Source: Cenococcum geophilum 1.58 (Eukaryota > Ascomycota > Dothideomycetes > Gloniales > Gloniaceae). Taken from it: a stretch of DNA of 64,000 bases. A model generated the notes under the pieces. It was not told where the DNA came from. It was given only the letters and a program-made list of their open reading frames with translations, and made no database searches. The stretch spans positions 930,001 through 994,000 of the forward strand of contig KV748238.1 of NCBI GenBank assembly GCA_001692895.1, written 5' to 3'. Shown here piece after piece: positions 1-12,839 of the stretch. The stretch's first letter is position 1. Each line of letters opens with the position of its first letter. Position numbers and translations under genes: made by a program.

Positions 1-24
1 ACCGCTTGTGCTTACTCTGTAACA
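1..24 (+). repeat. Tail of the 5' LTR of Gypsy-1a
   Basis: The first 24 bases match the last bases of the 3' LTR (5610-5633), with RIP-type differences near the terminal TGACA/TAACA. Internal sequence begins at 25. Confidence 0.85.
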
Positions 25-409
25 CTACATTATGTTAAAAACTTACACTACCCTCTAAAAATACAGAACGACCCTAAAGCCCCCGTAACGGCCGACGCTA
101 TTATAGCTGCACTCTAAGAATAATTAGCAGGTATATAGAAGTCCTTTACGGACGCCCTTATATAGCATTAAGCCACTTTAACTTATTAGTAAGCCGAATA
201 AGAAGCATAATAATAATAATTAATTAAAGCACTTTAAGAAGAAGTCCGTATCCTTAAGATGCCTATATTAAGGCCTTAAGACCAAACACCATCTCTAAAG
301 ATAAACACGCGGAACGCAAGCCCCGAATTAATAGTAGTTACTCACCCTATAGAGCCAACTACTACACTAAAACGATCTAAGAAACTACTAGACCCCCTAG
401 TATTTACCA

Positions 410-3400
410 GTAAATGACAAGAGCTTTAGTTATTCTTAAGCCGGCTTAAGAATAAGCTAACCAGTAATGCTAACCGCTACCTAACTAAAGCTAACTAACT
501 CTATTACGCCCTAAGTTAACTAAAAGGAAACGCAGCTAACCTTATTAAACCTCTCTAACCAAACTTAGTATAAAGCCTAGTTATACTTCTTAAAGCTATA
601 TATAGTAACCCAAACCACCAAGCCACCGCTTAAAGAAAGATAAACCAAATAACTTAAGAAAAGAAAAGTTTCCTAGTATACTTCTCCGAATTTAACCGCT
701 ACGTAAAGGAAATAGGCTGAAATAACTCCACACTAATTAACAGCCTTATTAAATCCTTAAGCCCTAAACTAAAAACCTCCCTAATAGGCGTAGACCTCCT
801 AGAAACTCTTAACGCCTATATAAACGTTATTAACAAACGGTATAATAATATACTACGCCTTACACTAAAGCCCGTTTATTGGTATAATATAATAACCCTA
901 CAAATATTTACTAAGTTATCGTCTTAACCTAAGCACCCTGACGCCATAGATATTAACACTAAGACCCTAGGATACGCCCCATTAGGGTCCTCTAAATAAG
1001 AACAACGCATTAAGCTAGGCCTTTGCTTTAAATATAGAAGTAGCTCCCACCTCTTAAACCACTACTCCGTCCCTATACCCCGAAACGATTTATAAATGGC
1101 TAGCACTGGCAGCCGTCCACCATATTAATCTTCTAGTTACCGTCCCTAATCTTTATCTAGTTCCACCCCTACGTCTAGTAAGCACTATTTATAAGGACAA
1201 AGCTACAGCTAACGTCCTATAAGAACCCTACCCTAATTACCTCTAAAAGGAAGGTCCTAGAGCTAAGTCGCTTTCTAAGACGGCTCTGCTATAGGATCTC
1301 GTTAAATGCATTTAACGTCACAAACTCCAATTCTTGGGACCGTAGCATAACCATTAACTGCTGTCTTTGGTAGAATAGTTAATAGGCTAACGCTTAAATC
1401 CTAATCAATATAGGAGCTAGCGGCATAGGATTTATTAATAAGATCTTTATGTAAAATAATAATTTTACCCTAACCCCCCCCCAACCGGCATATTAACGTA
1501 TTTAGATTTAATAGTAAACGCACTATCTTAGGCCGTATTACCTACGTAGTATTCCTAAGACTCCAATACCTAAACCATAAAGAATTAATTAAACTTTTCG
1601 TTACCACCCTTGGTTACTTGGTGATCCTAAAATAACCCTAGATAAAGCTATATAAGGTAACTATTAATTAGGACAACCTTAAGCTTCTATTTACTGCCTC
1701 CCATTATAAGTAGAAGTGCCTTATAACTCGCCACTTAAACCCAGAACTAAAATCTAAAAAATCCACCAGGATCCACCAGTTTAAAATTTCCATAACTGTC
1801 CACCCTATACCTAAGAAATCCACCAGATTCCACCAACCTAGGAATTCCACTGAATTCCACCAACGTAAGATCTCCACTAATACTTACTCCACGCCTAAAA
1901 ATTCCACCGACATCTACTAAGGACCCAAAAACTCCACTAAATTTTATAAGTTATTACTAAGCACTACACCGCCCCAAGCCAAGTAAAAGCTTAAGCTCTA
2001 TACACGGAAATACTAGAAGGACTAGTATTCCACTATAAAAAGGATTCTTAAAGAACCTGAACCTAAATCTAATACTAACTCCGTACCTGATACTAAACCT
2101 AAACCTAAATAAGAAACTATAGACAACCTAAGTGAGCTCGGCACCCTAGATATCCGTATAATTGGAGCTACCCCGCTAGCGCAACTTGCTAAGAAACCCG
2201 AGCATATAATCTTCGCTATTATAATGGCCGATATTAAGAAGGCCTTAGCACTAAAGAAGCACACTAACCCTACTATAAAGGTACTAATAGAGTATTATTA
2301 TCGCCTAGATGTATTCTTACGAAAGGAAGCCAATAAGCTACTAGAACACTAACTATACGACCATAAGATTATACTTAAAGAAGGAAAGCAGCCTAGATTT
2401 GGACCTGTATACGGGATATTCTAAAATAAACTCTAAGTACTATAAAAGTATTTAGATAAGAACCTAAGTAAAGGATTTATTAAAGCAAGCTTGTTGCCTA
2501 TAGCCGTATTAGTAATCTTCGTTAAGAAACCTAGCGGCGGTCTACGCTTCTATATAGACTACTAAGCTCTTAACGCTGTTACCGTTAAGAACTAATATCC
2601 AATCCCGTTAATATAAGAGACGCTAAACTAATTAAGTAAGGCTCATTACTATACAAAGCTCGATATTATCTCTATATTTAACCGTCTCTGTATTATAAAA
2701 GGGGACGAATAGCTTACTGCATTTTATACCCAATATAGACTATTTAAGTACTTAGTAATACCCTTCAGCCTCGCAAACGCTCTAAGCTCGTTTTAACATT
2801 ATATAAATAACACCCTACGCCCTTACCTAGACATCTTCTATACTACTTATATTGACGACATCCTAATATACAGTAATAACCTGACCGAATATTAAAAACA
2901 CGTTAACCTTATCCTATAAGCCCTATATAGAGCTAGTCTATAATTAGATGTAGATAAATGCAAGTTTTATAAAACGGAAGTCCTATACCTTAAACTCCTT
3001 ATTTCTATAAATGGTATATAAATGGACCTAAAGAAAGTCAAAGCAATTGTAAACTAGTAAGAACCCAAGAACGTTAAGGACGTAAGAGCCTTTATAGGAT
3101 TTACTAATTTCTACTAACGGTTTATTAATAACTTCTCCGCCCTAGTTTTACCCCTTATAGCTCTAACCTAAAAGGATAAAGTCTTTATCTTTAATAAGGA
3201 ATACAAGAAGGCCTTTACCTATCTAAAGGTTATGTTTACTACTACGCCCATACTCTAATACTTTAACCTAAACTGAATAAGTATTATAGAAGCCGACTTA
3301 TCTAACTACGTCACTAGAGGCATCCTATCTCAGTATAACGAGGATAGAGTATTACACCCTATAGCATACTTCTTAAAACGACTAAGCCTAGCCGAATATA

Positions 3401-5235
3401 ACTATAAGATCTATAATAAGGAATTATTAGCTATTATTAGGTGTTTTAAATAATAGCGACCTAAACTAGAAGGCGCTAGATTTCCAATTAAGGTCCTTAG
3501 CGACTATAAAAACCTATAGTACTTCACAACCACGAAACAGCTAAGTCATCGTTAGGCCCGCTAGTTAGAATATCTATCTTGTTTCCAATTCTCGATTACG
3601 TACTACCTAGGCGTCTAAGGTTAGAAGCCTAATGCCCTAACCCAACGCTTGCAAGACGCGCCAGCCCTAGAAGAAGCGCGCTCTTACTAAAATCAGACCC
3701 TACTTTACCCTAAACTATTTAACCCTCCTACTAAAGATCTTACGGTATACGTCCTTAAAATAACTAATCGATTGATTAAACAGATTATAGTTAACAAATA
3801 CCTAAATAACGAGTTTATCCAAAAGACGCTTAAGCTAATATAAGATGGCATTAGATGCTTTAAAAAGATTTCTTTAAGTAAATACAAAGCCCGCAGAAAT
3901 CGCTTATATTACTAGAACCATCTAGTTATCCCTAATTACGATAAGCTTAAGCTTAAACTCCTTAAACACGTACACGATCTACCTATCGCCGGCCACCCGG
4001 GCCAAGGAAAGACCCTAGAACTACTCTAACGGGAGTATTATTGGCCGAATATATATAATATAACACGAAGGTACGTCTCTAGCTGCTATACCTGCCGACG
4101 AGCTAAAGCCTCGCATAAGACGTATAACGGTCTTTTAAAGCCGCTGCCCGTTCTAGACCGAAGATAGAAGGATATCTTAATTAACTTTATTGTTAACCTT
4201 CCTAAGAGTAGAGGCTACACAAATATTATAGTAGTTATAGACCGACTATCTAAAATAAAACACTTAATCGCCTGCCCTAATATATTAACGCCTACCGTTG
4301 CCCAACTATTCTTAGATTACGTATAGAAACTCTATAGACTCCCTAAAACGATTATCTCCAATAAAGGCAGCTAGTTTGTCTTGGTATTCTAAAAGGAACT
4401 AACTACTTAACTCCGCATTAAAGCACTGTTATTTACCGCGTATTACCTAAAAACGGATAGCTAAATAGAACGCGTAAATGCTATAATGGAATAGTATATT
4501 CGGATATATACGTTATATTTATAGGATAACTAGATCAACTGGCTTGTATTTACCAAGTTTACTATAAATAATTCCGTCTTGGAAACTACAAAAGTCTCTC
4601 CGTTCCTAGCCAATTACGGCTAGTACTCACAAATAGGTTTTAAACCCTTTAGTAATGTCCCTTACCCTACTTATTACGCCTTATAAGTTGTAGAAGTAAA
4701 TAAATTCGTAGAGAAGATAGAGGAACTATAATAGTTCCTTACTAATGAGATAATATAGGCTTAATCTGTCTATAAAGCCGCAGCGAATAAAAAACGAACC
4801 CTAGTACCGGCCTACTAAATTAGTAATTTTGTCTAGCTAGATATAAGAAATCTAAACACGAAATGACCTACTAAGAAACTTAATTGGAAGAACGCTGGCC
4901 CTTATAAGGTTGAAAAGGTTATCTCTCCTTATACCTACTAACTAAAGCTCCCTAATACGGTTAAAATCCACCCCATATTCTATACGTTAGTCCTCCGCCC
5001 TACTACCCCTATATTAGACGCCCTGCCTAGATAGATATAAGACCCTCCCCTACCAGTTAAAGTAGATAGTGAGAATAAGTACTTTATTAAAAGAATTAAC
5101 GATATTAAGTATGATAAACGGAAACGCTAATATATATATCTTACAAAATGGAGAGGCTTTATTAAGTCCTTATGGGAACCCGTTAACTCTATAGGACTTA
5201 TATAAGCCGCAGAAGACTTTTACGAACTTTATCTA
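410..5235 (+). pseudogene. Gypsy-1a gag-pol, RIP-degraded
   Basis: The translation stays readable across long stretches if TAG/TAA are read as former Gln or Trp. Gag capsid-like sequence lies at about 415-890. It is followed by a CCHC zinc knuckle (about 1024-1065) with two Cys changed to Tyr. The protease motif near 1405-1425 reads LINIGA, so the catalytic Asp is now Asn. Reverse transcriptase (RT) covers about 2280-3000; its YIDDILIYS catalytic box at 2848-2874 is still intact. RNase H is at about 3270-3640. The integrase zinc-binding region is at about 3970-4110 (GHPGQGKT, then CYTC), the core at about 4170-4640, and a chromodomain-like end (LTKWRGF, then WEP) at about 5085-5190. The encoded polyprotein would have made and inserted cDNA. 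Dozens of in-frame stops make it dead. It is less damaged than Gypsy-1b. Confidence 0.93.
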
Positions 5236-5285
5236 GAACTACTACAGCCCTATCTCGCAGAAGCTCGAGTTTAAAGGGGGGGTAC

Positions 5286-5633
5286 TGTTACGGGATACCC
5301 CCGTAACACCTTGCACACGTCTACCTATTTCTATTAACTTAGCAATTAGAGACTAACCGCGAAATGGCAATCTAACGGCAATCTACGGCATTTTGCCATA
5401 TTCTGCCAAGTTCTACTAAATTCTGCCAAGTTCTGCCAGGACTATAACCTGAACCCTATTCTGCCTATGTACGTATTAACTAAGCAACCAAGTCAACGAT
5501 ATATGCCCTTTCTTCCCGTTTTCCTACCTTCTTTCCTTACGCAACGTCTTGACTTTATTACGCAGTTTATGTACATAGCTTAATAATACCTACTTCGCTA
5601 TATATTATCACCGCTTATGCTTACTCCGTGACA
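5286..5633 (+). repeat. 3' LTR of Gypsy-1a (348 bp)
   Basis: It begins TGTTACGG directly after a G-rich polypurine tract and ends CCGTGACA, giving the usual TG...CA ends. The first ~45 and last ~150 bases resemble the LTRs of Gypsy-1b, but the middle differs and the length differs (348 against 381 bp). The middle contains several copies of a TTCTGCCA motif (about 5400-5440). Confidence 0.92.
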
Positions 5634-5992
5634 ATAACCTACTAAACCAATAGGATATAAGAGCATCTTAGCTGCGTAATTTACAGTGCCGCGCCTAAAG
5701 TAAAAACGACAAGATAGGATGCTAAGCACTCGTATATTTATGTGGAGAAGGAAACGTGTAAATATAGAGAATGGACGCGTAGCTAAGGGAGTAATTAGCT
5801 GCTAGTACGGAGGTCGCTAATATAGCCAATTATACCTTCCTAGTTAGGCAGTTTTGCTTACCACCTACTAGGAGAATATGAAGTTCGACGTTAGACGCAT
5901 TAAATTTGTTTTTAAAGCTTTAAATAAAAATACAATATATATATTTAATTGATTAATTAATAAGCTAGCTAATTAAAAGGTGTTAAACTTTG
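5634..5992. other. Unassigned DNA between Gypsy-1a and Gypsy-2
   Basis: About 360 bp with no recognisable gene or element. Removing Gypsy-2 and its duplicated CTTTG joins this stretch to 13988 onward, so both belonged to one older locus. The left half keeps CpA and TpG dinucleotides and is less RIP-like; the right end is a simple AT-rich run (about 5930-5970). Confidence 0.6.
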
Positions 5993-6413
5993 TGTTACGG
6001 ACGCTTTAAGTACAATGTTACGACTACTAGGAGAGGAGTCGGAAGAAGCTAGTTAGTTAATATAAGTACGGTCTAGGATAGAACCAGTAGAGCTATATAA
6101 TGAGAAATAGTAGCTAAGGTTATATAATGTGATCTATATAATCTATATAATCTATAAGGTCCGCGATAGAGTAAATAGAGTAGACAGAGTAGACGGAGTA
6201 AGGACTTCTATAAAAGTACGGTTGTGTATTTAAGGACCCTTAGTCCCTACCTAGATAGTTCCTTTCTTTGTAATAATTCTTAGAATACAATTAGAGTTAA
6301 TCTATTAGGCAACCACTCCACTAGTTATTATTACGTTATTAACTTCCTACTTTACCTATATACCTAGCCTAATAACAAATCCACCGTAGTTCCTACTATA
6401 AGGTTCCGTTATA
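5993..6413 (+). repeat. 5' LTR of Gypsy-2 (421 bp)
   Basis: Starts TGTTACGG and ends CCGTTATA, a RIP-changed CCGTTACA. It matches the 3' LTR over its full length. It contains short direct repeats of TATATAATC near 6130-6160. Confidence 0.93.
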
Positions 6414-6639
6414 TAATTACTACTATAGTTACGGTAATAGAAGTCAAATAATATACTACTAAAAGCAGTTATAACGACGCTATTAATGGTAGTAATAACC
6501 TTAGGGTTAGTTAATAATACTAGTATAGTAGATACTAACTCGTAACTAGTTACAGTTAAATAGTTATAGGCAATAGTTAATTAGTTAATAGATAATAATA
6601 AGGTATTTAAATAAAGGGTTAATGGAATAGGAGTAGCTA

Positions 6640-9600
6640 AGGTTAAGTTACCTTTAATTAAACGATTTTTAGGAGAGAGATTAAAGCTTAAAGGATTCCT
6701 TACGTAAATATACTTTAAAGTTACACAGAAAGGAGTAAAGTTAGCGATATTTATGGATTAGGTAGTATACGTAGGATTATTCCTAACGGGAAGGGTGCTT
6801 AAATAGTTTAAACCCTACCTTACGGAAATATAAGATAATAGTATAACAACTACTAATTAGGAAGTATAATATATATTTTTAAGCTAGACTAAATTTACGG
6901 AATAATTAATATAAATATTTAGAGACCCAGAAGTAATAACTATAGTAAAAAGGAAGCTTTAGGACCTAATATAGCAAACCTTAGCAATTAAGTATATAAC
7001 GCAGTTTTAGATATTAGCTATATAGGTTAAATAGAATAATAAGGCGCTTATAGTATAGTATAAATAGGGACTTAAAGTAAAAGTCTAAAATATAATTATT
7101 CTAATAGAAGATACGGACACCCTTAAGGAATTAATAGATTAAGTAATTAAAATTAATAATAGGATCTTCCAAAGGGAATAGGCTAAAAAAGGCTAGAATA
7201 GAGTTTTATAGTTGTATAAAGCGCAAAGCACGTAATATTTAAAGTTAAATTAAAAACTATGGTATAGCGTAGAGCTAATAGACCTAAGTAGTACTAAAGA
7301 AACCTATAAGAGATGGGGAAAGTAACTATAGAAACTTAGAAGTTTAGAATTAAGTAATTATAGGACTAAGAAGCATAGGCTAAACTAAGAATCTTAGTAG
7401 TAGAAGATATTTAAGCGGACTCTATAGTAAAAGTAATAGTTTAAAGACGGAGCATATATAAATTATAGAAAATAGGGTTATTTTGCCAGAGACTATAGAA
7501 GTGGTTAGAGTTACTATATAGTAAAGGGAACTAGACTAATAGTATATAACACATATATATAGAGGGATAATAGTGTACTACAAGGAACAAAAAAATATTT
7601 AATTAGAAGTTTTACGTTTTGTTATAATAACACATACTAAATTTATAAAGACGCTAAGTACGGTGTAAGCTATTAGCTATAAGAGCTAGAGTTAAAAGGA
7701 CTTAAAGGAACTAGAGAGTTAAATAAAAAATAAAANTAACTCTATAAGCTAGATTAAGATATTATAGTAATATACGGATAAAGATTAGTAGTAATAATAA
7801 TAGAGTTAGAGTACTTATTAATTAACAGCGATAAGGTAGTAGAGGGAACTAACTAAGACCGCTATAGAGTAAGGTTTAGTAACGGGTATTATAACACTAT
7901 TAGATACGGCATCCATCGCTTTATAAGATGGAAGAAGAAATATTTAAAGATAATTAAGTAAGTAGACGACTGCTAGTACTAGCTTACTACTTAATAAAGG
8001 TAAAAGGCCAAAGGCTTAAGATTCTTAAGATAAGATAAGAAATAACTAAGATTCTTAAGACGAGATAAGGTACGCTTAAGGACCTATAATAGACGATAAC
8101 CGATAGAGCAGAGTAATAGCTTAGTTTAGTAATATATAAATAAGCTTAGGACGAAGTTTCCTAAAGGTATAAGACTTTTAAGATAAGATAAGTAAGATTT
8201 AAGACTCTTAAGATAAGATAAAAATACTAGCAAAGCCTAGTTGAACTAAGGCTAGAGTATAGCTTAAGAAAAAATTGAGCTTAGGATTAAAGAATCTAAG
8301 GGACTAAGTATTTGGAGTATAAATAAGAATACCTATAAGTAAGAAGTAAGGAGCTTTATTATAAATTAGAGAATCTATAATATAAATAGCAGTTAGATTA
8401 GGAGACAGATATATAAACTTAAAGGACTTATTAGGGGAATATAGTGTTTAGCCTAAAGATTAAGAAGTTAATACTACGATTAAGAAGTAAGAAAACTTTA
8501 AGGATCTAGTTATAAGACATAAATACTAAGAAACTATAGATAAGTTTAGAGTAAGAATCTTTATATAGTAAAAACAAGGACTAGATATAAAAGCTAGTAT
8601 ACTAGATTATATATAAGATAGAGCACTAGTATTAAGAATTACTAATAGGCTAAGAGTAGGCATACTAAGAGTTAAGTGGCTTACTAAACTAGAAAATAAA
8701 GAGGATCTAGGGATTTTAACTAGGTTTAAAGAACGATATATAAAGGGCTGTTATAACGTAGTAATAAGAAGATACTTCCTTACGGATAGACCGTATATAC
8801 TTTAATAGCTGTACTAAAGGTAGTATAGGCAAAGATATAATAATAAGTAGGAAGATTTCTATATATAGTTAGATAAGAAAGTTATCTAGAACTACCTAAT
8901 TATGGAAAAAGCAATAAACCATATTAAGGGAGCCTTAATTATAATATTAAAAGATTTAGAGAAACGATTAGAGGATTAAAAAAGTAAAAGACGTATCTTA
9001 ATACCTGTAAATAAAGCCGCAATATTTAGATTAATATAATAAAGGTTTAAACTTAAGGACGAGGATAAGCTAAGAGTTAACCTAGGTTACCTAGCATATT
9101 ATACCCTATTATAGATAGCTTATATAAATAATATGTATAATATATATAGAGCACCAAAGGATAAATATTAAAAATACTTTATAAGGATGTATTAGGCGCC
9201 AGATAAGCAATAGTATAGAAATACTAAGTATATATATAGCTAGCATCTAGTAAAAGTTTAGGAGTTAGAAGACTTAATACTTTAACTAGAAAAATTCCTT
9301 ATAGAAGAATGCTTAAACGGATAATAGTAGTGGAAATGCCTAAAGAATATATATCTATAGTATATTAAGGACAAAAAGCGAATAAAGTATTAGTTAAAGA
9401 ATAAGTTAAGTATATCAGGATCTAACAGCTAACAGTTAGAAAAAGTAGAGGCCTATAGGATTAAAGGAAGCCAGTAGTAGAGCCTTAGACCCTTAAAGGA
9501 ATTTAAGGACGATACCTAAATTTATAAGTTAAATAGCAAGATTAACAGTTTAAAGTACTAGTAGATAGTGGAGTAATAAGGAACCATATCTTACTAGCAG

Positions 9601-12600
9601 CAATTAAAAGGATAGGGCTACCACATAGACAAAAAGAGCACCCTTATCTATTAGTTATAATTTTAGGAGATCTAATAGCCTATAAAGGAGGCATTATTAA
9701 CTTTAAAACAGGACCTATTTAGATAACCATTAAAGGAAGATAAGTTAAGATGTCTTTTAATATATTACTATTAGGGAATAATAAGGCAGTATTAGGAATG
9801 CCTTAGTTACAGGAATACAATCTAAAGATTAATTAGATTACAGGGTAGGTTAATATTAAAGATACTTAACGCCGCAAGACGCAATAATAAGCCAAGATAG
9901 TATAGTACTAAGTTGGAGCAATATACAAGGAAACCGAGAAAGGGTTAAGTTATATACTAAGGAGATACTATAAATACGGCAAGAAACTATAGTCACTAGA
10001 AAGTAAAAAGCTATTAAAATACGCAGCATAGGACTATAAGATAGAATTAGAACTAGAAATAAGTCTAAGGTTCTTTCTAATCTACAAGCTTACTAAAGAA
10101 GAAGAGAGAGCACTAAAAGAGTTTATTTAGGAAAACCTATGAAAGGGATATATTAGACTATTATAGTCATTAGTAGGATATCTAGTACTATTTATACTAA
10201 AGAAAAACGAAAAACTTAGGCTATATATTAACTATAGATAGTTAAATAGCATTACTAGAAAGGATAGATATCCTTTACCCTTAATTAGCGAGATTTAGGA
10301 TAGGATTAGTAATGCGTAAATCTTTACAAAGATAAATCTAAGATAGGCGTACCATTAGATTAGGATTAAGGAAGGCGACGAATAAAAGGCAGCCTTTAGG
10401 TTAAAGGAAGGATTATATAAGCTATTAGTTATATAATTTAGGCTTATAAACGCACTAGCAACGTTTTAGAAACGTATTAATAATATATTAAGAAAACACT
10501 TGGATAAATTTGTTATAGTATACCTTAACGACATTATTATCTACTTAATAAGTGAAGAAGAGCACGGAGAACACGTTAAATGGGTCTTAAAGAGACTATA
10601 GGAAGAACAGATGCTAGTAGTAATTAAGAAATACAAGTTCTTTACTAAGGAGACTAATTTTATTAGATTTATTATTAAACTAGGCCAACTTAGTATAGAT
10701 CTAAAGAAGATTAAGGCTATAGTAAATTAGTAAGAACTAGAGAACGTTATATAGTTAAGATTGTTCCTAAAGTTTTATAATTACTATAAAAGGTTTATAG
10801 CTTAATAGTTAAAGGATATTAAGCTGTTTATAAGGTTAATAAAGAAAGAAGAACCTTAGGTATAGGGAGAAGAATAGAGGAAACTATTTAAGGAGGTTAA
10901 GGAGTTGTTTACTTAAGACCTAGTCCTTAAAATCTACCAACCGAAACTAGAAATAGTGGTTAAAACGGATATATTAGACTTTATACTAGGGGCGTGCTTT
11001 TTATAGAAATATAAGAATAGATAGCACCTAGTAGTATACTATAGTTGGAAGATAATACTACTAGAACTAAACTATAACATCTATAATAAGGAGTTATTAG
11101 GTATAGTTACAGCACTTTAGAAATAAAGAGTATTCTTATAAGGTATAGAGAAACTATTTATAGTTAAGATGGATTATAAGAACCTAACGGGGTTCCTAAT
11201 AACAAAAGAACTTAATTAGAGATAGGTTAGATAGGCAGAGATACTTATAGAATACCATTTCGAGATTTAGTATACTAAGGGTATAAATAATGCACGAGCA
11301 GATGCCTTAAGTAGAAAGGCTAAACTATAAAATAATGAAAAGCCATTAGGGGCTTTACTGCGAAAAGATATAGATGGTTTAATTAGGTATAATTATCTAA
11401 GAATTGCAGTAATAAGAGAAATTAGTTAGACCTATAAATTACTAGAAAGTGACTAGTTATAAAAGATCTAAGACGTATAGGCAGAGGATTTAAACTTAGA
11501 GTAGTATAAAAATTAAGAAGTAATATACGTACTAAGGGGCATTATAAAGGAGTTTGTTAAGTTATTCTATAAGGGACTAACTTAAGGATATAATAGAGCT
11601 ATAGGCTTAGTATTAAGACTCTAAGAGGAGTATATTATTAATAAAATCTAGGGACTAGCAAGATAAGTTATAAAGAAATATCTAAATTACTAAAGAAATA
11701 AACTAGCACAATATAAGCTATATAGAGGACTATAACTTATTAAAATACTAGAAAGACTATGGGAGGTTATATTATAGGACTTTATTATAAAGTTGCTAAA
11801 GTTAAGAGATCCTATTACTAGACAAGATTATAATATAATTTTAGTAATAGTAGATATGGTAATAAAGTGGGGATACTTTATAGTATGTATAGAAGAAATC
11901 TTAGCGGAAGATATTACTAGAATTTATATTAAAGAAGTGTTTATAAGACATAGGGAATTAAGTAAAATTATATTAAATAGAGATTTAAGATTTGTAGTAG
12001 TATTCTAAGAGGTATTCTTAGCGGAATAAGGAGTTTAAGCAGTAACTTCTACCGTATATTATCCGCAGATAGACGGTTAAATGGAAATATTAAATTAGAC
12101 GCTAGAATAATATCTAAGGCATTATATTAATTATATACAGAATAATTGGGTATTACTATTACTAGTTATATAGTTTATATATAATATAATACCTTAAAAA
12201 GAAATGGGTATATTACTATTTAAGGCGAACTACGGATACGAGCTAAGAATATCATTATCACTATATTAGGTAAAGAAAATAAGTAGTATAGCTAAGTAAA
12301 GAATAGAAATACTAATAAATCTTTATATATACCTTATAGAAACAGCTAAGGTAGTATAGTAAAGAATAAAAAAGTATTATAATACTAAGAGATCTAAGGG
12401 ACCAGATCTTAAGGAGGGAGATAAAGTATGGCTACTATATAAAAATTTTAAAAGTTAACAACTAAGCAAGAAGTTAAACTACGTTAGGCTAAGACCTTTT
12501 AAAATTATATAAAGGATTTCACCGGTTATATTTAAGTTAAACCTATTAGCTAAAATAAAGATCTACCCTATATAGTATATCGCCATGCTAGAACTAGTAT

Positions 12601-12790
12601 ATAGGAATATTAAGTTACTAGTTTATAAGGTAGACACGTATAAAGGATAAAAAAAAGATAAATAGTAAGTTTTAAAGATCGTTAACTATAAGGATATTAA
12701 CGATAAAATATAGTATAAGGTAAAGTGGATAGGCTATAATAAGACTACCTAGAAACTACTAGAAAATTAAAAAAAAAATGCTATAGGAAA
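6640..12790 (+). pseudogene. Gypsy-2 gag-pol, RIP-degraded
   Basis: Gag-like sequence starts near 6640. A zinc knuckle at 7455-7496 keeps the C-x2-C-x4-H-x4-C spacing, but all four ligands now read Tyr. The protease motif VDSG is intact at 9561-9572. RT covers about 10100-10750. It reads clearly through KNEKLRLYINYR, and its catalytic box at 10521-10544 is YLNDIIIY, with the first Asp changed to Asn. RNase H is at about 10930-11320, integrase at about 11600-12300, and a chromodomain-like end (YKVKWIGY) at about 12690-12760. Stops are almost all TAA/TAG at expected Gln or Trp. The stretch 7500-9500 reads as coding (gag extension or spacer) but I could not assign a domain. The role would have been self-propagation; it is now non-functional. 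Confidence 0.92.
8010..8235 (+). repeat. Imperfect AAGATAAGATAAG repeats inside Gypsy-2 gag region
   Basis: Several copies of a roughly 20-bp motif (ATTCTTAAGATAAGATAAG and variants) lie between 8010 and 8060 and again at about 8170-8225. If translated they give a low-complexity linker upstream of the protease. Confidence 0.7.
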
Positions 12791-12839
12791 GGTATAGGAG
12801 TATTAAAAGGAAAAAGGTTAGGCAATATTAATAAAGAAG

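Larger units (their letters stand above)
1..5633 (+). mobile_element. Gypsy-1a: Ty3/Gypsy LTR retrotransposon, nearly complete, RIP-inactivated
   Basis: The element runs from the last 24 bases of a 5' LTR through gag-pol to a complete 3' LTR ending at 5633; the rest of the 5' LTR lies outside the window. The 3' LTR is preceded by a purine-rich, G-run polypurine tract (about 5270-5285), as expected for second-strand priming. A second copy of the family (Gypsy-1b, 33535-58467) aligns along the whole internal region, which is how the insertions in that copy can be placed. Coding order is gag, protease, reverse transcriptase, RNase H, integrase, chromodomain-like end, the order of Ty3/Gypsy elements. 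The flank after the LTR starts ATAAC; the TSD cannot be tested without the left flank. Confidence 0.93.
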
